In this document: positions 9,140-19,210 of the stretch, one piece after another
How positions within the stretch are numbered: the first letter of the stretch is position 1
Layout of the letters: every line of letters begins with the position of its first letter
NCBI GenBank assembly: GCA_041671545.1
Contig: JBAZBI010000009.1
Location: 62,001 to 126,000 of the forward strand
Length of the DNA stretch: 64,000 nucleotides
Source of the DNA: UBA1563 sp041671545
GTDB taxonomy: Bacteria; Bacteroidota; Ignavibacteria; Ignavibacteriales; Ignavibacteriaceae
Direction: 5' to 3'
The notes under the pieces: model-generated
Database searches by the model: none
What the model was told of the DNA's origin: nothing
Seen by the model: the letters and a program-made list of their open reading frames with translations, nothing else
Program-made: the position numbers and the translations under genes

Positions 9140-9607
9140 TTACCATTTAAAATGAGCGAAAGCCTTATTTGCTTCAGCCATTTTATGAGTTTCTTCTTTT
9201 TTCTTAACTGAAGCTCCTTCATTGTTTGAAGCAGCTAATAATTCATTTGCTAATTTTACAGACATTGACTTTTCGCTGCGTTTACGAGCGTAGGTTTTAA
9301 TCCATCTCATCGCTAAGGCAATTCGCCTCTCAGGACGAACTTCCATAGGAACTTGATAGGTAGCTCCGCCAACTCTTCTGCTACGAACTTCAATAAGAGG
9401 TTGTACGTTGCTCATTGCTTTTTTAAAGACTTCAATACCCGGCTTTTTAGTTTTTTCTTCTAAAATGTCAAATGCAGAGTAAACGATGTCTCTTGCAACT
9501 GATTTTTTTCCTTCATACATGATTGCATTAACAAATTTTGCAACAACCATGTCGTTAAACTTAGGATCCGGTTTTATGTATCGCTTTTCAGCTCTTTTCT
9601 TTCTCAT
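9140..9607 (-). CDS. rpsG: 30S ribosomal protein S7
   Basis: S7 is the primary assembly protein of the 30S head and lies near the exit site. The product is 155 residues, with the KPDPKFNDMVVAKFVNAIM start and the motif SRRVGGATYQVPMEVRPER. It starts 5 bases after rpsL ends, as expected in a str operon, and ends with HKMAEANKAFAHFKW, a family-typical tail. Confidence 0.98.
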   Translation of the reverse strand: MRKKRAEKRYIKPDPKFNDMVVAKFVNAIMYEGKKSVARDIVYSAFDILEEKTKKPGIEVFKKAMSNVQPLIEVRSRRVGGATYQVPMEVRPERRIALAMRWIKTYARKRSEKSMSVKLANELLAASNNEGASVKKKEETHKMAEANKAFAHFKW

Positions 9608-9612
9608 ACTTC

Positions 9613-9990
9613 TTATTTCGATTTAGGTTTTTTAGCGCCATATTTAGATCTACTTTGTTTTCTGTCTTCCACACCGCTTGTATCAAGTGTTCCACGAATA
9701 ATATGGTAACGAACACCGGGAAGATCTTTTATTCTTCCACCTCGTATCAAAACGATCGAGTGCTCTTGGAGGTTATGACCTTCACCAGGGATGTATGCAG
9801 TAACTTCCATATTATTTGTCAAGCGAACTCTCGCAACTTTTCTTAAAGCGGAGTTAGGCTTTTTGGGAGTAGTTGTATAAACTCTTGTACAAACTCCACG
9901 CTTTTGTGGGCATCCGTCAAGGGCGGGAGCCTTACTGTTCGATTTAATAACCTTGCGACCTTTTCGCACTAGTTGGTTGATTGTTGGCAC
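9613..9990 (-). CDS. rpsL: 30S ribosomal protein S12
   Basis: S12 is part of the decoding centre and influences translational accuracy. The 125-residue product carries the loops TTPKKPNSALRKVARV and GRIKDLPGVRYHIIRG. Lysine is retained in PKKPNSALRK, the position at which streptomycin-resistance substitutions usually arise, so nothing here suggests such resistance. A gap of about 100 bases separates it from rpoC, which may hold a promoter, though I cannot name one. Confidence 0.98.
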   Translation of the reverse strand: MPTINQLVRKGRKVIKSNSKAPALDGCPQKRGVCTRVYTTTPKKPNSALRKVARVRLTNNMEVTAYIPGEGHNLQEHSIVLIRGGRIKDLPGVRYHIIRGTLDTSGVEDRKQSRSKYGAKKPKSK

Positions 9991-10092
9991 TAAAAACTCT
10001 CCAAAAATTCTTTAATTAAAAAAATTAGCCTTACAATATATGATTAATATTATTTTTTGTCAAGAAAACCAGTCTGATTTTTGCTTTTTATT

Positions 10093-13000
10093 TTAAGCTT
10101 CTTGAGAAATAGTCTCAGTTTCTGTTACTTCCGGTTCAAGAGATTTCAAAATAACGTTTTTATATTTTTTAAGTCCGGTTCCAGCAGGAATTAATTGTCC
10201 CATGACAACATTTTCCTTCAATCCACGCAAGGTATCATTTTTAGCGGCAATAGCTGCATTGGTTAATACTTTGGTAGTTTCCTGGAAAGATGCAGCTGAA
10301 ATAAAGCTTTCGGTTGACAAGGCTGCCTGTGTAATTCCAAGCAGAATATGTTCGAAAGTCGCAGGTTTTGCATCTTTAACATCAACTTCTTTTTTAGCTT
10401 TTCTCTTCAGATCAGCGTCAATTTCACGAAGTTTTAACTTACTGATAACTTGACCATCTTTTAACTTTGAGTCACCTTTTGAAACAACTACTGATGAGTT
10501 CAATAATCTTTGGTTTTCGTCAAAAAAATCATGACGGTCAACAGTATCATCTTCTAAGAATTTCGAGTCACCGGAATCAACAATACGCAATTTCTGCAAC
10601 ATCTGGCGAACAATCACTTCAATATGTTTATCGTTGATCTTAACACCCTGGAGGCGGTAAACGTCTTGAATTTCGTTCAATAAGTATTCTTGAACTGCAT
10701 TTGTTCCGTTGATCTTCAAAATATCATGCGGATTTATAGGTCCGTCGGTAATTTTTTCACCGGCAGGGATTTCATCACCTTCTTGAACCAAAACGTGTTT
10801 AGATAACGGTACATTGTATTTTTTCTGATCGGATTCATCAATTGCGATAACAAGAATTTCTCTCGATCCCTTCTTCTTTGCACCGAATTTTACAATTCCT
10901 TCAATTTCAGAAACAATTGCCGGTTCTTGTGGACTTCTGGCTTCGAAAAGTTCTGTTACTCTTGGAAGACCGCCTGTTATATCTCTTGATTTTGAAGCTT
11001 GTTTGGAAATTTTTGCAAGGATTGTTCCGGCAAAAATCTCTTCTCCTTCTTCAACAGAAAGGAATGCACGGATCGGTAAGTTGAATGTTTTTGAAGTTCC
11101 ATCATGAGCTTCAATTGCAATGCTTGGTGTCAAGTTTTTATCTTTTGATTCAATCACAATTTTCTGAACGTGACCGGTCTGCTCATCCGTAATTTGTTGA
11201 ATTGTGTTATTGTCGATCAAGTCGATAAATCTAACTTTACCGGAAATATCACTAATAATAAGTGAGTTATAAGGATCGTGATTATACAAAGGAGTTTTCT
11301 TAGTAACTTTTGTACCTTCGCGAACATGCAGCTCAGCACCGTAGGGAACATCATATTTTTTAATAACAACATCATTATCGTCATAAATTTCTACTGAACC
11401 ACGGCGTCCGGTTACAACTTGAATTTTTCCCATAAAACCATCTTTTTCAACCGAATTAATTCTGTTGAATTTAATGTAACCACTTACCGCTGATTCAACT
11501 TGAGATTGACTTGCGATACGTGACGATGTACCACCTAAGTGGAAGGTTCGAAGCGTAAGCTGAGTTCCAGGTTCACCGATTGATTGAGCAGCAACAACAC
11601 CAACCGCTTCACCTACTTCGACCAATTTACCGGTTGTAAGGTTTCTGCCGTAACATTTAGCGCAGACACCATGTTTTGATTCGCATGTAAGTACAGTTCT
11701 AATATAAACAGAATCAATATTGGCATCTTCAATGCGTTGTGCGATTGTTTCAGTAATTAGTTCACCGGCTCCCACTATCAATTCATCTGTTTTTGAATCA
11801 TAAATATCTTCTTGAGAAACACGACCCGTGATACGTTCAGCGAGTGGTTCTCTTTCTTCTTCAACATCTTTTAATGCGGTTATATGAATTCCAAGAATGG
11901 TTCCGCAATCAATATCGGTAATAATAACATCTTGAGAAACGTCAACTAATCTTCTTGTTAAATAACCGGCATCAGCTGTTTTAAGAGCTGTATCAGCAAG
12001 ACCTTTTCTAGCACCGTGTGTAGAAATAAAGTACTCCAGAACCGATAAACCTTCTTTGAAGTTAGCGATGATAGGATTTTCAATAATTTCTCCTGCTTGA
12101 CCGCTTAAAGATTTCTGCGGTTTCATCATCAATCCACGCATACCGGCTAACTGGCGAACTTGTTCTTGCGAACCTCTCGCGCCTGAGTCAACCATCATGT
12201 GGATAGCGTTAAATCCGTTTTCAGCTTTCTTTAATTTTTCCATTAAAATTTTAGCAACGTCGTTTGTCGTATGTGTCCAAACGTCGATGATCTTGTTATA
12301 GCGTTCTGTGTCGGTAATAACGCCTTGCTCATGCTCGTTGAGGATTTGTTCAACTTTTTCATTTGCACTGCTGATGTAAGTTTCCTTTTCAGCAGGAATA
12401 AGCATATCGCTGAAGCTGATTGACAAACCGCCTGCTGTTGCATAACGAAATCCGGTAGCTTTCAGATCATCAAGGAACTTTGCAGTAACTTTGTTACCGA
12501 GTTTAAGGAATACTTTGCCGATAAATCCGCCGAAAGTTTTCTTAATAAGAAGATGGTTGAAAAATCCCATTTCTTTCGGAACGATCTGGTTGAAAATAAC
12601 TCTGCCGATTGTTGTATCAAGCATTTCACCATCAATGCGCACATTGACTTTTGCATGGAGTCCAACAACTCTGTTATTATAAGCGATGATCGCTTCTTCA
12701 GCACAACTGAAATTCATTCCTTCTCCAACGTCGCCATCTCTTTTCTTGGTTAAATAGTAGCAACCAAGTACGATATCTTGTGTCGGAACAACAATTGGAC
12801 TTCCGTTTTGAGGTGAAAGAATATTGTGCGAGCTGAGCATTAATAACGCTGCTTCAAGTTGAGCTTCGTAAGAAAGTGGAACGTGAACAGCCATCTGATC
12901 GCCGTCGAAATCTGCGTTAAACGCTGTACAAACCATCGGATGTAAACGAATGGCTTTTTCATCTATAAGTACCGGTTGAAAAGCCTGGATGCCAAGTCTG

Positions 13001-14322
13001 TGCAATGTTGGCGCGCGGTTTAATAATACCGGGTGTCCGTCAATAATTTTTTCAAGAACTTCCCAAATGATCGGGTCTTTTCTATCGACTACTTTTTTAG
13101 CGCTCTTTACAGTTTTGTTGTGTCCGCGCTCGATAAGTTTTCTAATTACAAACGGTTTGAATAATTCTATTGCCATATCCTTTGGTAAACCGCACTGGTG
13201 CAATTTTAATTCAGGACCAACAACGATTACCGAACGGCCGGAATAGTCAACTCTTTTACCTAAAAGATTTTGACGGAATCTTCCTTGTTTACCTTTAAGG
13301 ACATCGCTCAAAGATTTTAAAGGACGATTGTTATCGCTTCTAACGGCAGAACCACGACGCGAATTATCAAACAAAGCGTCAACGGCTTCTTGCAACATTC
13401 TTTTTTCGTTACGGAGAATAACTTCAGGCGCTTTAATATCAATCAATCTTTTCAAGCGGTTATTACGGATAATAACGCGTCTGTATAAATCATTTAAATC
13501 TGAAGTAGCAAATCTTCCACCTTCCAAAGGAACGAGAGGACGAAGTTCCGGTGGAATAACCGGAATATAGCTAAGAGTCATCCATTCAGGTTTATTCGGA
13601 AGTTTTCCTTCTTTTTCACGGAAGGCTTCAATAACTTTTAATCTCTTAAGAATTTCTTCTTTCTTCTGCTGCGAAGTTTCAACTTTTACTTGTTCGCGTA
13701 AAGTATTGAAAAGGGCTTCTGTGTCTGTCTGTTTCAATAATTCTTTAACAGCGTCGCCACCGATACGTGCATAAAATTTATTCGGATCATTTTCCGGAAG
13801 ACGGTCATTCCCCGCGGGTAATGAATTTAATACTTCGAAATATTGATCTTCGGAAATTAAATCTTTGCGTTTTAATCCGGTAGGACCAGGATTCATAACA
13901 ACATAAGATTCATAGTAAATAACTCTTTCAAGTTCTTTAGTGCTGAATCCCAGCATGTTACCAATCTTCGAAGGTAATGAGCGGAAAAACCAGATGTGCA
14001 CGACCGGAACCGCAAGAGCTATGTGCCCCATTCTTTCCCGGCGTACGCTTTTCTGAGTTACCTCAACACCGCAGCGATCGCAAACGATACCTTTGTAACG
14101 AATTCTCTTGTACTTACCGCAATAGCATTCCCAGTCACGAGTAGGTCCGAAGATCTTTTCACAGAAAAGTCCGTCTTTTTCAGGGCGGAAAGTTCTGTAA
14201 TTGATGGTTTCCGGTTTAGTGATCTCGCCGTGTGAGCGTGATAGAATATCATCCGGACTTGCCAGAGTGATAGTAATATTTGTTATTTCTCTTACAGTAT
14301 TTTCTTGATTTCTGAAGGACAT
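10093..14322 (-). CDS. rpoC: DNA-directed RNA polymerase subunit beta'
   Basis: RpoC is the catalytic beta' subunit of RNA polymerase. The 1,409-residue product has the N-terminal zinc site (CYCGK, then CDRCG) near residues 65-90. The catalytic motif NADFDGDQMAVH with three Mg-binding aspartates lies near residue 470. A second zinc cluster (CESKHGVCAKC) lies near residue 885. The length is close to that of Bacteroidota/Chlorobi relatives. The ATG at 14320-14322 has a GGAGA site upstream. It follows rpoB by 49 bases, with a small hairpin between. Confidence 0.99.
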   Translation of the reverse strand: MSFRNQENTVREITNITITLASPDDILSRSHGEITKPETINYRTFRPEKDGLFCEKIFGPTRDWECYCGKYKRIRYKGIVCDRCGVEVTQKSVRRERMGHIALAVPVVHIWFFRSLPSKIGNMLGFSTKELERVIYYESYVVMNPGPTGLKRKDLISEDQYFEVLNSLPAGNDRLPENDPNKFYARIGGDAVKELLKQTDTEALFNTLREQVKVETSQQKKEEILKRLKVIEAFREKEGKLPNKPEWMTLSYIPVIPPELRPLVPLEGGRFATSDLNDLYRRVIIRNNRLKRLIDIKAPEVILRNEKRMLQEAVDALFDNSRRGSAVRSDNNRPLKSLSDVLKGKQGRFRQNLLGKRVDYSGRSVIVVGPELKLHQCGLPKDMAIELFKPFVIRKLIERGHNKTVKSAKKVVDRKDPIIWEVLEKIIDGHPVLLNRAPTLHRLGIQAFQPVLIDEKAIRLHPMVCTAFNADFDGDQMAVHVPLSYEAQLEAALLMLSSHNILSPQNGSPIVVPTQDIVLGCYYLTKKRDGDVGEGMNFSCAEEAIIAYNNRVVGLHAKVNVRIDGEMLDTTIGRVIFNQIVPKEMGFFNHLLIKKTFGGFIGKVFLKLGNKVTAKFLDDLKATGFRYATAGGLSISFSDMLIPAEKETYISSANEKVEQILNEHEQGVITDTERYNKIIDVWTHTTNDVAKILMEKLKKAENGFNAIHMMVDSGARGSQEQVRQLAGMRGLMMKPQKSLSGQAGEIIENPIIANFKEGLSVLEYFISTHGARKGLADTALKTADAGYLTRRLVDVSQDVIITDIDCGTILGIHITALKDVEEEREPLAERITGRVSQEDIYDSKTDELIVGAGELITETIAQRIEDANIDSVYIRTVLTCESKHGVCAKCYGRNLTTGKLVEVGEAVGVVAAQSIGEPGTQLTLRTFHLGGTSSRIASQSQVESAVSGYIKFNRINSVEKDGFMGKIQVVTGRRGSVEIYDDNDVVIKKYDVPYGAELHVREGTKVTKKTPLYNHDPYNSLIISDISGKVRFIDLIDNNTIQQITDEQTGHVQKIVIESKDKNLTPSIAIEAHDGTSKTFNLPIRAFLSVEEGEEIFAGTILAKISKQASKSRDITGGLPRVTELFEARSPQEPAIVSEIEGIVKFGAKKKGSREILVIAIDESDQKKYNVPLSKHVLVQEGDEIPAGEKITDGPINPHDILKINGTNAVQEYLLNEIQDVYRLQGVKINDKHIEVIVRQMLQKLRIVDSGDSKFLEDDTVDRHDFFDENQRLLNSSVVVSKGDSKLKDGQVISKLKLREIDADLKRKAKKEVDVKDAKPATFEHILLGITQAALSTESFISAASFQETTKVLTNAAIAAKNDTLRGLKENVVMGQLIPAGTGLKKYKNVILKSLEPEVTETETISQEA

Positions 14323-14336
14323 TTATTGTCTCCTTA

Positions 14337-14351
14337 TCCGCCAGAGGCGGA
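14337..14351 (-). other. Small hairpin in the rpoB-rpoC gap
   Basis: A 6-bp perfect stem (TCCGCC / GGCGGA) with loop AGA occupies the 49-base gap between rpoB and rpoC. It has no following T run and lies just 5' of the rpoC Shine-Dalgarno. It is therefore more likely an RNA-processing or translation-modulating hairpin, or a copy of a small dispersed palindrome, than a terminator. The same GCC-AGA-GGC core recurs at 63381-63397. Confidence 0.5.
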
Positions 14352-14371
14352 CGTTATAAAATTATTTAGCG

Positions 14372-17300
14372 TTAATTAATATGAATATCCAAGCCTAAGC
14401 CCTGGAGTTCTTTAATAAGAACGTTAAACGATTCCGGCACATTCGGTACCGGCAAATTTTCACCTTTAACAATGGCTTCATACACTTTTGAACGTCCGGA
14501 AACGTCATCGCTCTTTACAGTTAATACTTCCTGCAAGATGTTCGATGCGCCGTAACCTTCAAGCGCCCAGACTTCCATTTCTCCAAATCTCTGACCGCCG
14601 AATTGCGCTTTACCGCCAAGAGGCTGTTGAGTAATCAAAGAGTATGGTCCAATTGAGCGTGCATGGATCTTATCATCAACCATGTGTCCTAATTTCAACA
14701 TATAAATATAACCGCAAGTAACTTTCTGATGGAATTTGTCACCGCTTCGTCCATCGTAAAGTTGAACTTTGCTGCCTGTTTCCAAACCGGCTTTTTCCAA
14801 CCAGCTTTCAACATCACCTAATTTTGCTCCATCGAAGATTGGAGTAGCAAACTTAACACCGAGTAGTTTTCCGACCCAGCCGAGAGCTGTTTCGTATAAC
14901 TGTCCAAGGTTCATACGAGAAGGAACACCAAGAGGATTCAAAATGATATCGACAGGAGTTCCGTCCGGCATAAATGGCATGTCTTCTACAGGAACAACCT
15001 TAGAGACAACACCCTTATTTCCGTGACGTCCGGCCATTTTATCACCAACTGAAATTTTACGTTTTTTAGCGACGTAAACTTTAGCCAGTTGAACAATTCC
15101 CGGAGGTAATTCATCTCCGATTTGAATTTTGATCTTCTCTCGTTTAAAGTCTTCTTCCAAATCACTTAAGCGATCGAAGTAATTTGCATATAATCTTTGT
15201 ACAATCTGGTTGACTTTTTTAGACTCGAACCAGCCTGATGTATAATCTAATTTTGTAACATCATCTAGATCGGAGAATGTTTTTTCTTTGATAGCTGTAC
15301 CACTTCTTAGAACAACCGAGCCGTCAAGATCACGGATGCCGGTAGAAGTTTGTCCATCGCAGATTGTCGTTAATTTATCTACTAATTTTTTGTAGTGCGT
15401 CGTTACTTTAGATTTATGAGCCGTTTCAATTTGGTCAAAAGATTTTTTCTCAACCTTTTTACCGTCTGCTTCTTTTTTCTTACGGCTGAATAATCTTGTT
15501 TTAATTACGGTTCCGCGAATACCGGGTGAAGCTTTAAGTGATGCATCTTTAACATCGCCGGCTTTATCTCCAAAGATAGCGCGTAACAATTTTTCTTCAG
15601 GTGTTGGATCGGTCTCCCCTTTCGGAGTAATTTTTCCGATTAGGATATCGCCTTCTTTTACTTCAGCGCCGACATGAATAATTCCGTTTTCATCAAGATT
15701 TTTTACGGCTTCTTCACTTACGTTTGGAATTTCTCTTGTAAGTTCTTCTTCACCGCGTTTTGTTTCTCTAACTTGTAATTCAAATTCTTCAACATGAAGA
15801 GATGTGAATGTATCGTTAGCAACAAGTCTTTCACTTAAAATGATAGCATCCTCAAAGTTGTACCCGCGCCATGGCATGAACGCAACGAGTACGTTTTTAC
15901 CAAGTGCTAATTCACCTTGATCGGTTGCGCAACCATCGGCAATAACTTCACCTTTTTTAACACGTTGTCCTTCTTTAACAATCGGTTTTTGGTTGATGCT
16001 TGTTTCCTGGTTGGTACCGGAAAATTTTATCAAATGATAAGTTTCTCTGCGAACATCATCAAAACTTGTGATAGCTTCAATTGATTTCGGATCGGTGTCA
16101 TAAACAACCGTAATTTTATTTGAATCGACAAATTCAATAAAACCATTGTCTTCGGCAAGAATAACCGCACGGGAATCAACTGCGATCTTTCCTTCGAAAC
16201 CTGTTCCTACAATTGGAGCCTCGGTTATCATTAACGGAACAGCTTGGCGCATCATGTTTGAACCCATCAACGCTCTGTTCGCATCATCATGTTCGAGGAA
16301 TGGAATCAATGCCGCAGCCGCGCTTACGATCTGCGCAGGAGCAACATCCATAAATTGTAATTGTTCATGGTGAACGATTGGAAATTCACCTTTATTTCTC
16401 GATTTGATTCTGTCATTAACAAAATCATTTTTTTCATTCAATTCAGCATTAGCCTGCGCAATGGTGTACAAATCTTCCTGTTCAGCGGTTAGATAAGTTA
16501 CTTCTTCCGTAGCTTTTCTTCCTTTAACTTTGCGGTATGGAGTTTCGAGGAATCCATATTTATTTACTCTTGCAAAGATCGTTAACGAAGAAATAAGACC
16601 GATGTTCGGACCTTCAGGGGTTTCAATCGGGCATAACCGGCCATAATGAGTATAGTGAACGTCGCGGACTTCAAATCCGGCGCGTTCTCTTGTTAAACCG
16701 CCAGGTCCAAGGGCAGACATCCTTCTCTTGTGAGTTAACTCTGCAAGCGGATTCGTCTGATCCATGAATTGCGACAAAGGATTTGTTCCGAAGAAAGCAT
16801 TAATAACACTGCTGATAGTTCTGGCGTTTACTAATTCTTGCGGAGTGAAATTTTCGGAATCGCGAACATTCATGCGTTCTTTAATAGTTCTCGACATACG
16901 AGAAATACCGACATTAAATTGCTGTTGAATTTGCTCGCCGACAGTTCTAACTCTTCTGTTTCCTAAGTGATCGATATCGTCTGTCGATTCCAATCCGTTT
17001 TTCATACGGATTATGTATCGCATAATTTCGATAATATCAACCGGAGTTAGTACCGTTGTGGTTTCCGGAATATCTAATTTCAATTTATCATTCATACGAT
17101 GACGACCAACATCACCAAGATCATAACGTTTATCATTAAAGAAAAGTTTTTCGATGAGAGAAGCAGCGGTATCAACATCCGGGGCTTCACCGGTTCTAAG
17201 TTGACGATAAATGGCGAAGAGAGCTTCTTCTTTTGTGTGAGCCGGATCTTTTCTTAAGGTATTAAGGATTAAACTCTGATCCGTATTAACTTCAGCGCTG

Positions 17301-18130
17301 ATAAATTTAATTTCTTCAACTTCTGCGTCTTTTACTCTTTCTACATCCTCTTCAGAGAAAACACTTTCTCTTGATAAGAAAATTTCACCGCTCGATGTAT
17401 CAAACACGTCGCTGGCAATCATTCTGCCGATGTAGTCTTCGATTTTAACTTTATTTACATTAACAGTTTCAACTAAATCAAAGAGTTGGAGAATTTCTTC
17501 ATCGTTTGTATAGCCAAGCGCTCTAAGCAATGTTGTTGAAGGGAATTTTTTTCTTCTGTCGATGTAAACATATAGGATATGATTAATATCTGTTGCAAAC
17601 TCAACCCAAGAACCTTTAAGCGGAATGATCCTCGCTGCATAAAGCGGCGTTCCATTTGGGTGAACTGTTTGCGAAAACGCAACACCGGGTGAACGGTGCA
17701 ACTGAGTAACAACTACGCGTTCTGCGCCGTTGATAACAAAGGTACCCTGTTCGGTCATAAACGGAAGATTTCCAAGATAAACTTCTTGTTCTACCGCATT
17801 AACGAATTCTTCAGTGTCAGGGTCTTTTGTAGCTAACCTTAATTTGGCTTTTAACGGAGCCGCAAAGGTAAGTCCCTTTTCAATGCATTCTTGAATTGAA
17901 TAGCGGGCTTTTTCAATGTTGTATTCAACAAAATCCAGGCGGAAGTTTTCCTTATTATCAAAAATCGGGAAGTTAGAAGTAAAAACAGCCTGAAGCCCTT
18001 TATTTTCGCGCTGAGTAGGATGAACATTACGCTGCAAAAATTCTTCAAAAGATTCTTTTTGAATATCGAGCAAGTCCGGAATAGGAAGGACCGGTTTAAT
18101 TTTTCCAAAGGAAATTCTTTGATTAGTCAA
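14372..18130 (-). CDS. rpoB: DNA-directed RNA polymerase subunit beta
   Basis: RpoB is the beta subunit of RNA polymerase. The 1,252-residue product starts at a TTG codon (18128-18130, MTNQRISFGKI) with a strong GGAGG site about seven bases upstream. The rifampicin-binding region near residue 460 reads SQFMDQTNPLAELTHKRRMS, the common unsubstituted form. The C-terminal part has GDKMAGRHGNKGVVSKV and the beta-clamp FGGQRFGEMEVWALEGYGA. It is separated from rplL by 140 bases carrying an attenuator-like hairpin. Confidence 0.99.
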   Translation of the reverse strand: MTNQRISFGKIKPVLPIPDLLDIQKESFEEFLQRNVHPTQRENKGLQAVFTSNFPIFDNKENFRLDFVEYNIEKARYSIQECIEKGLTFAAPLKAKLRLATKDPDTEEFVNAVEQEVYLGNLPFMTEQGTFVINGAERVVVTQLHRSPGVAFSQTVHPNGTPLYAARIIPLKGSWVEFATDINHILYVYIDRRKKFPSTTLLRALGYTNDEEILQLFDLVETVNVNKVKIEDYIGRMIASDVFDTSSGEIFLSRESVFSEEDVERVKDAEVEEIKFISAEVNTDQSLILNTLRKDPAHTKEEALFAIYRQLRTGEAPDVDTAASLIEKLFFNDKRYDLGDVGRHRMNDKLKLDIPETTTVLTPVDIIEIMRYIIRMKNGLESTDDIDHLGNRRVRTVGEQIQQQFNVGISRMSRTIKERMNVRDSENFTPQELVNARTISSVINAFFGTNPLSQFMDQTNPLAELTHKRRMSALGPGGLTRERAGFEVRDVHYTHYGRLCPIETPEGPNIGLISSLTIFARVNKYGFLETPYRKVKGRKATEEVTYLTAEQEDLYTIAQANAELNEKNDFVNDRIKSRNKGEFPIVHHEQLQFMDVAPAQIVSAAAALIPFLEHDDANRALMGSNMMRQAVPLMITEAPIVGTGFEGKIAVDSRAVILAEDNGFIEFVDSNKITVVYDTDPKSIEAITSFDDVRRETYHLIKFSGTNQETSINQKPIVKEGQRVKKGEVIADGCATDQGELALGKNVLVAFMPWRGYNFEDAIILSERLVANDTFTSLHVEEFELQVRETKRGEEELTREIPNVSEEAVKNLDENGIIHVGAEVKEGDILIGKITPKGETDPTPEEKLLRAIFGDKAGDVKDASLKASPGIRGTVIKTRLFSRKKKEADGKKVEKKSFDQIETAHKSKVTTHYKKLVDKLTTICDGQTSTGIRDLDGSVVLRSGTAIKEKTFSDLDDVTKLDYTSGWFESKKVNQIVQRLYANYFDRLSDLEEDFKREKIKIQIGDELPPGIVQLAKVYVAKKRKISVGDKMAGRHGNKGVVSKVVPVEDMPFMPDGTPVDIILNPLGVPSRMNLGQLYETALGWVGKLLGVKFATPIFDGAKLGDVESWLEKAGLETGSKVQLYDGRSGDKFHQKVTCGYIYMLKLGHMVDDKIHARSIGPYSLITQQPLGGKAQFGGQRFGEMEVWALEGYGASNILQEVLTVKSDDVSGRSKVYEAIVKGENLPVPNVPESFNVLIKELQGLGLDIHIN

Positions 18131-18204
18131 TTGAAATCCTCCAATTAGTTTTCGAAATCATAGCTTGTATCCTGTATCATCATTACAAAAAAATAAGAAA
18201 AAGC

Positions 18205-18229
18205 GATAAGACGGAGTACTCCGCTTATC
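18205..18229 (-). terminator. Attenuator-like hairpin between rplL and rpoB
   Basis: A stem of GATAAG-x-CGGAG / CTCCG-CTTATC with a 2-base loop lies in the 140-base gap between rplL and rpoB. On the minus strand it is followed by GCTTTTTCTTATTTTTTT, so it has the form of a Rho-independent (partial) terminator. A partial terminator between rplJL and rpoBC is known in other bacteria, where it lowers polymerase output relative to L7/L12. I infer the same role here. The pairing is nearly symmetrical, so it could also act on the other strand. Confidence 0.7.
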
Positions 18230-18270
18230 ACTTTTTAAGAAAAGGGAACGATGAAATAAAAAGTTAATAA

Positions 18271-18651
18271 TTATTTTACTTCTACTGTAGCGCCGGCTTC
18301 TTCGAGTTCTTTCTTCAGTTTTTCAGATTCGTCTTTAGAGATAGCTTCTTTAACTGTTTTCGGAGCGCCGTCAACGAGGTCTTTAGCTTCTTTTAAGCCT
18401 AAACCGGTATGAGCGCGAACAACTTTAATTACGTTGATTTTTTTCTCACCGGCGGCGATAAGGTTAACGTTAAATTCGGTTTGTTCTTCAACAGGAGCTG
18501 CAGCGGCAGCGCCTGCAACTGCGGCACCCATAACAACAGGGGCGGCGGCAGTAACACCAAATTCTTGTTCTAAAGCTTTTTTCAACTCAGAAGCTTCGAC
18601 TAAGGTTAAAGCTTTTATTTTTTCGACTAATTCAGCAACTTTTTCAGACAT
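18271..18651 (-). CDS. rplL: 50S ribosomal protein L7/L12
   Basis: L7/L12 forms the flexible stalk that recruits translational GTPases. The 126-residue acidic product has the N-terminal dimerisation helix, an Ala/Gly-rich hinge near residues 38-55, and the C-terminal domain with the motif IKVVRAHTGLGLKEAKDLVD. It follows rplJ by 37 bases and precedes an attenuator-like hairpin. Confidence 0.98.
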   Translation of the reverse strand: MSEKVAELVEKIKALTLVEASELKKALEQEFGVTAAAPVVMGAAVAGAAAAAPVEEQTEFNVNLIAAGEKKINVIKVVRAHTGLGLKEAKDLVDGAPKTVKEAISKDESEKLKKELEEAGATVEVK

Positions 18652-18688
18652 TATAGATCTCCTAGTTATTTCTTTTATAAAAATTTAA

Positions 18689-19210
18689 TTAAGCGGCTTT
18701 TTGCTTTGCGATTTCATCAACCACGCTAACAAGCTCGCGTAAGACGGAATTAAGAACACCAACAATTCCGGAAGCAGGGGCATCGAGGCTTCCAAGAATT
18801 CCTGCGATGATTTCCGGTTTACTCGGAAGAGTAGCTAATTGATCCAACAATTTTCCATCGAAGTATTGTGATTCAATGTAGCAAGCTTTCAAGGAAAGCT
18901 TTTGTTTGTCCGAATAAAATTTCTTGATGATCTTTGCCGGAGCTACGGAATTCTCTCCTGCGAAAACCGCGCCGGTCATCCCGACTAAGCTCGCTTCGAG
19001 TTTTTCATATTTACCGGTTTGTACAAGAGCTCTTTTTAACAAAGTATTTTTGATAACTTTGTATTGAGAACCTTGTTTCTTGAACTCTCTACGAAGATTT
19101 TTGATATCTTCGACGTTGATTCCACTATAGTCTGTTATATAAAGAGCAGTAGATTTATTAACTAACTCTACTACTTTTTCAACAGCTTCAGCTTTTTCAG
19201 ATTTATTCAT
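18689..19210 (-). CDS. rplJ: 50S ribosomal protein L10
   Basis: L10 anchors the L7/L12 stalk to the ribosome. The 173-residue product has the family features YITDYSGINVEDIKNLRREF and NTLLKRAL, and a C-terminal helix (VVDEIAKQKAA) for L7/L12 binding. A clear TAGGAG site precedes the ATG. The 67-base gap to rplA could carry an L10 autoregulatory leader, but I cannot draw a convincing fold. Confidence 0.97.
   Translation of the reverse strand: MNKSEKAEAVEKVVELVNKSTALYITDYSGINVEDIKNLRREFKKQGSQYKVIKNTLLKRALVQTGKYEKLEASLVGMTGAVFAGENSVAPAKIIKKFYSDKQKLSLKACYIESQYFDGKLLDQLATLPSKPEIIAGILGSLDAPASGIVGVLNSVLRELVSVVDEIAKQKAA

Noticed and set aside
10020..10092. Terminator or promoter between rpoC and rpsL
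   Set aside because: The A/T-rich gap has no stable hairpin and no clear promoter boxes.
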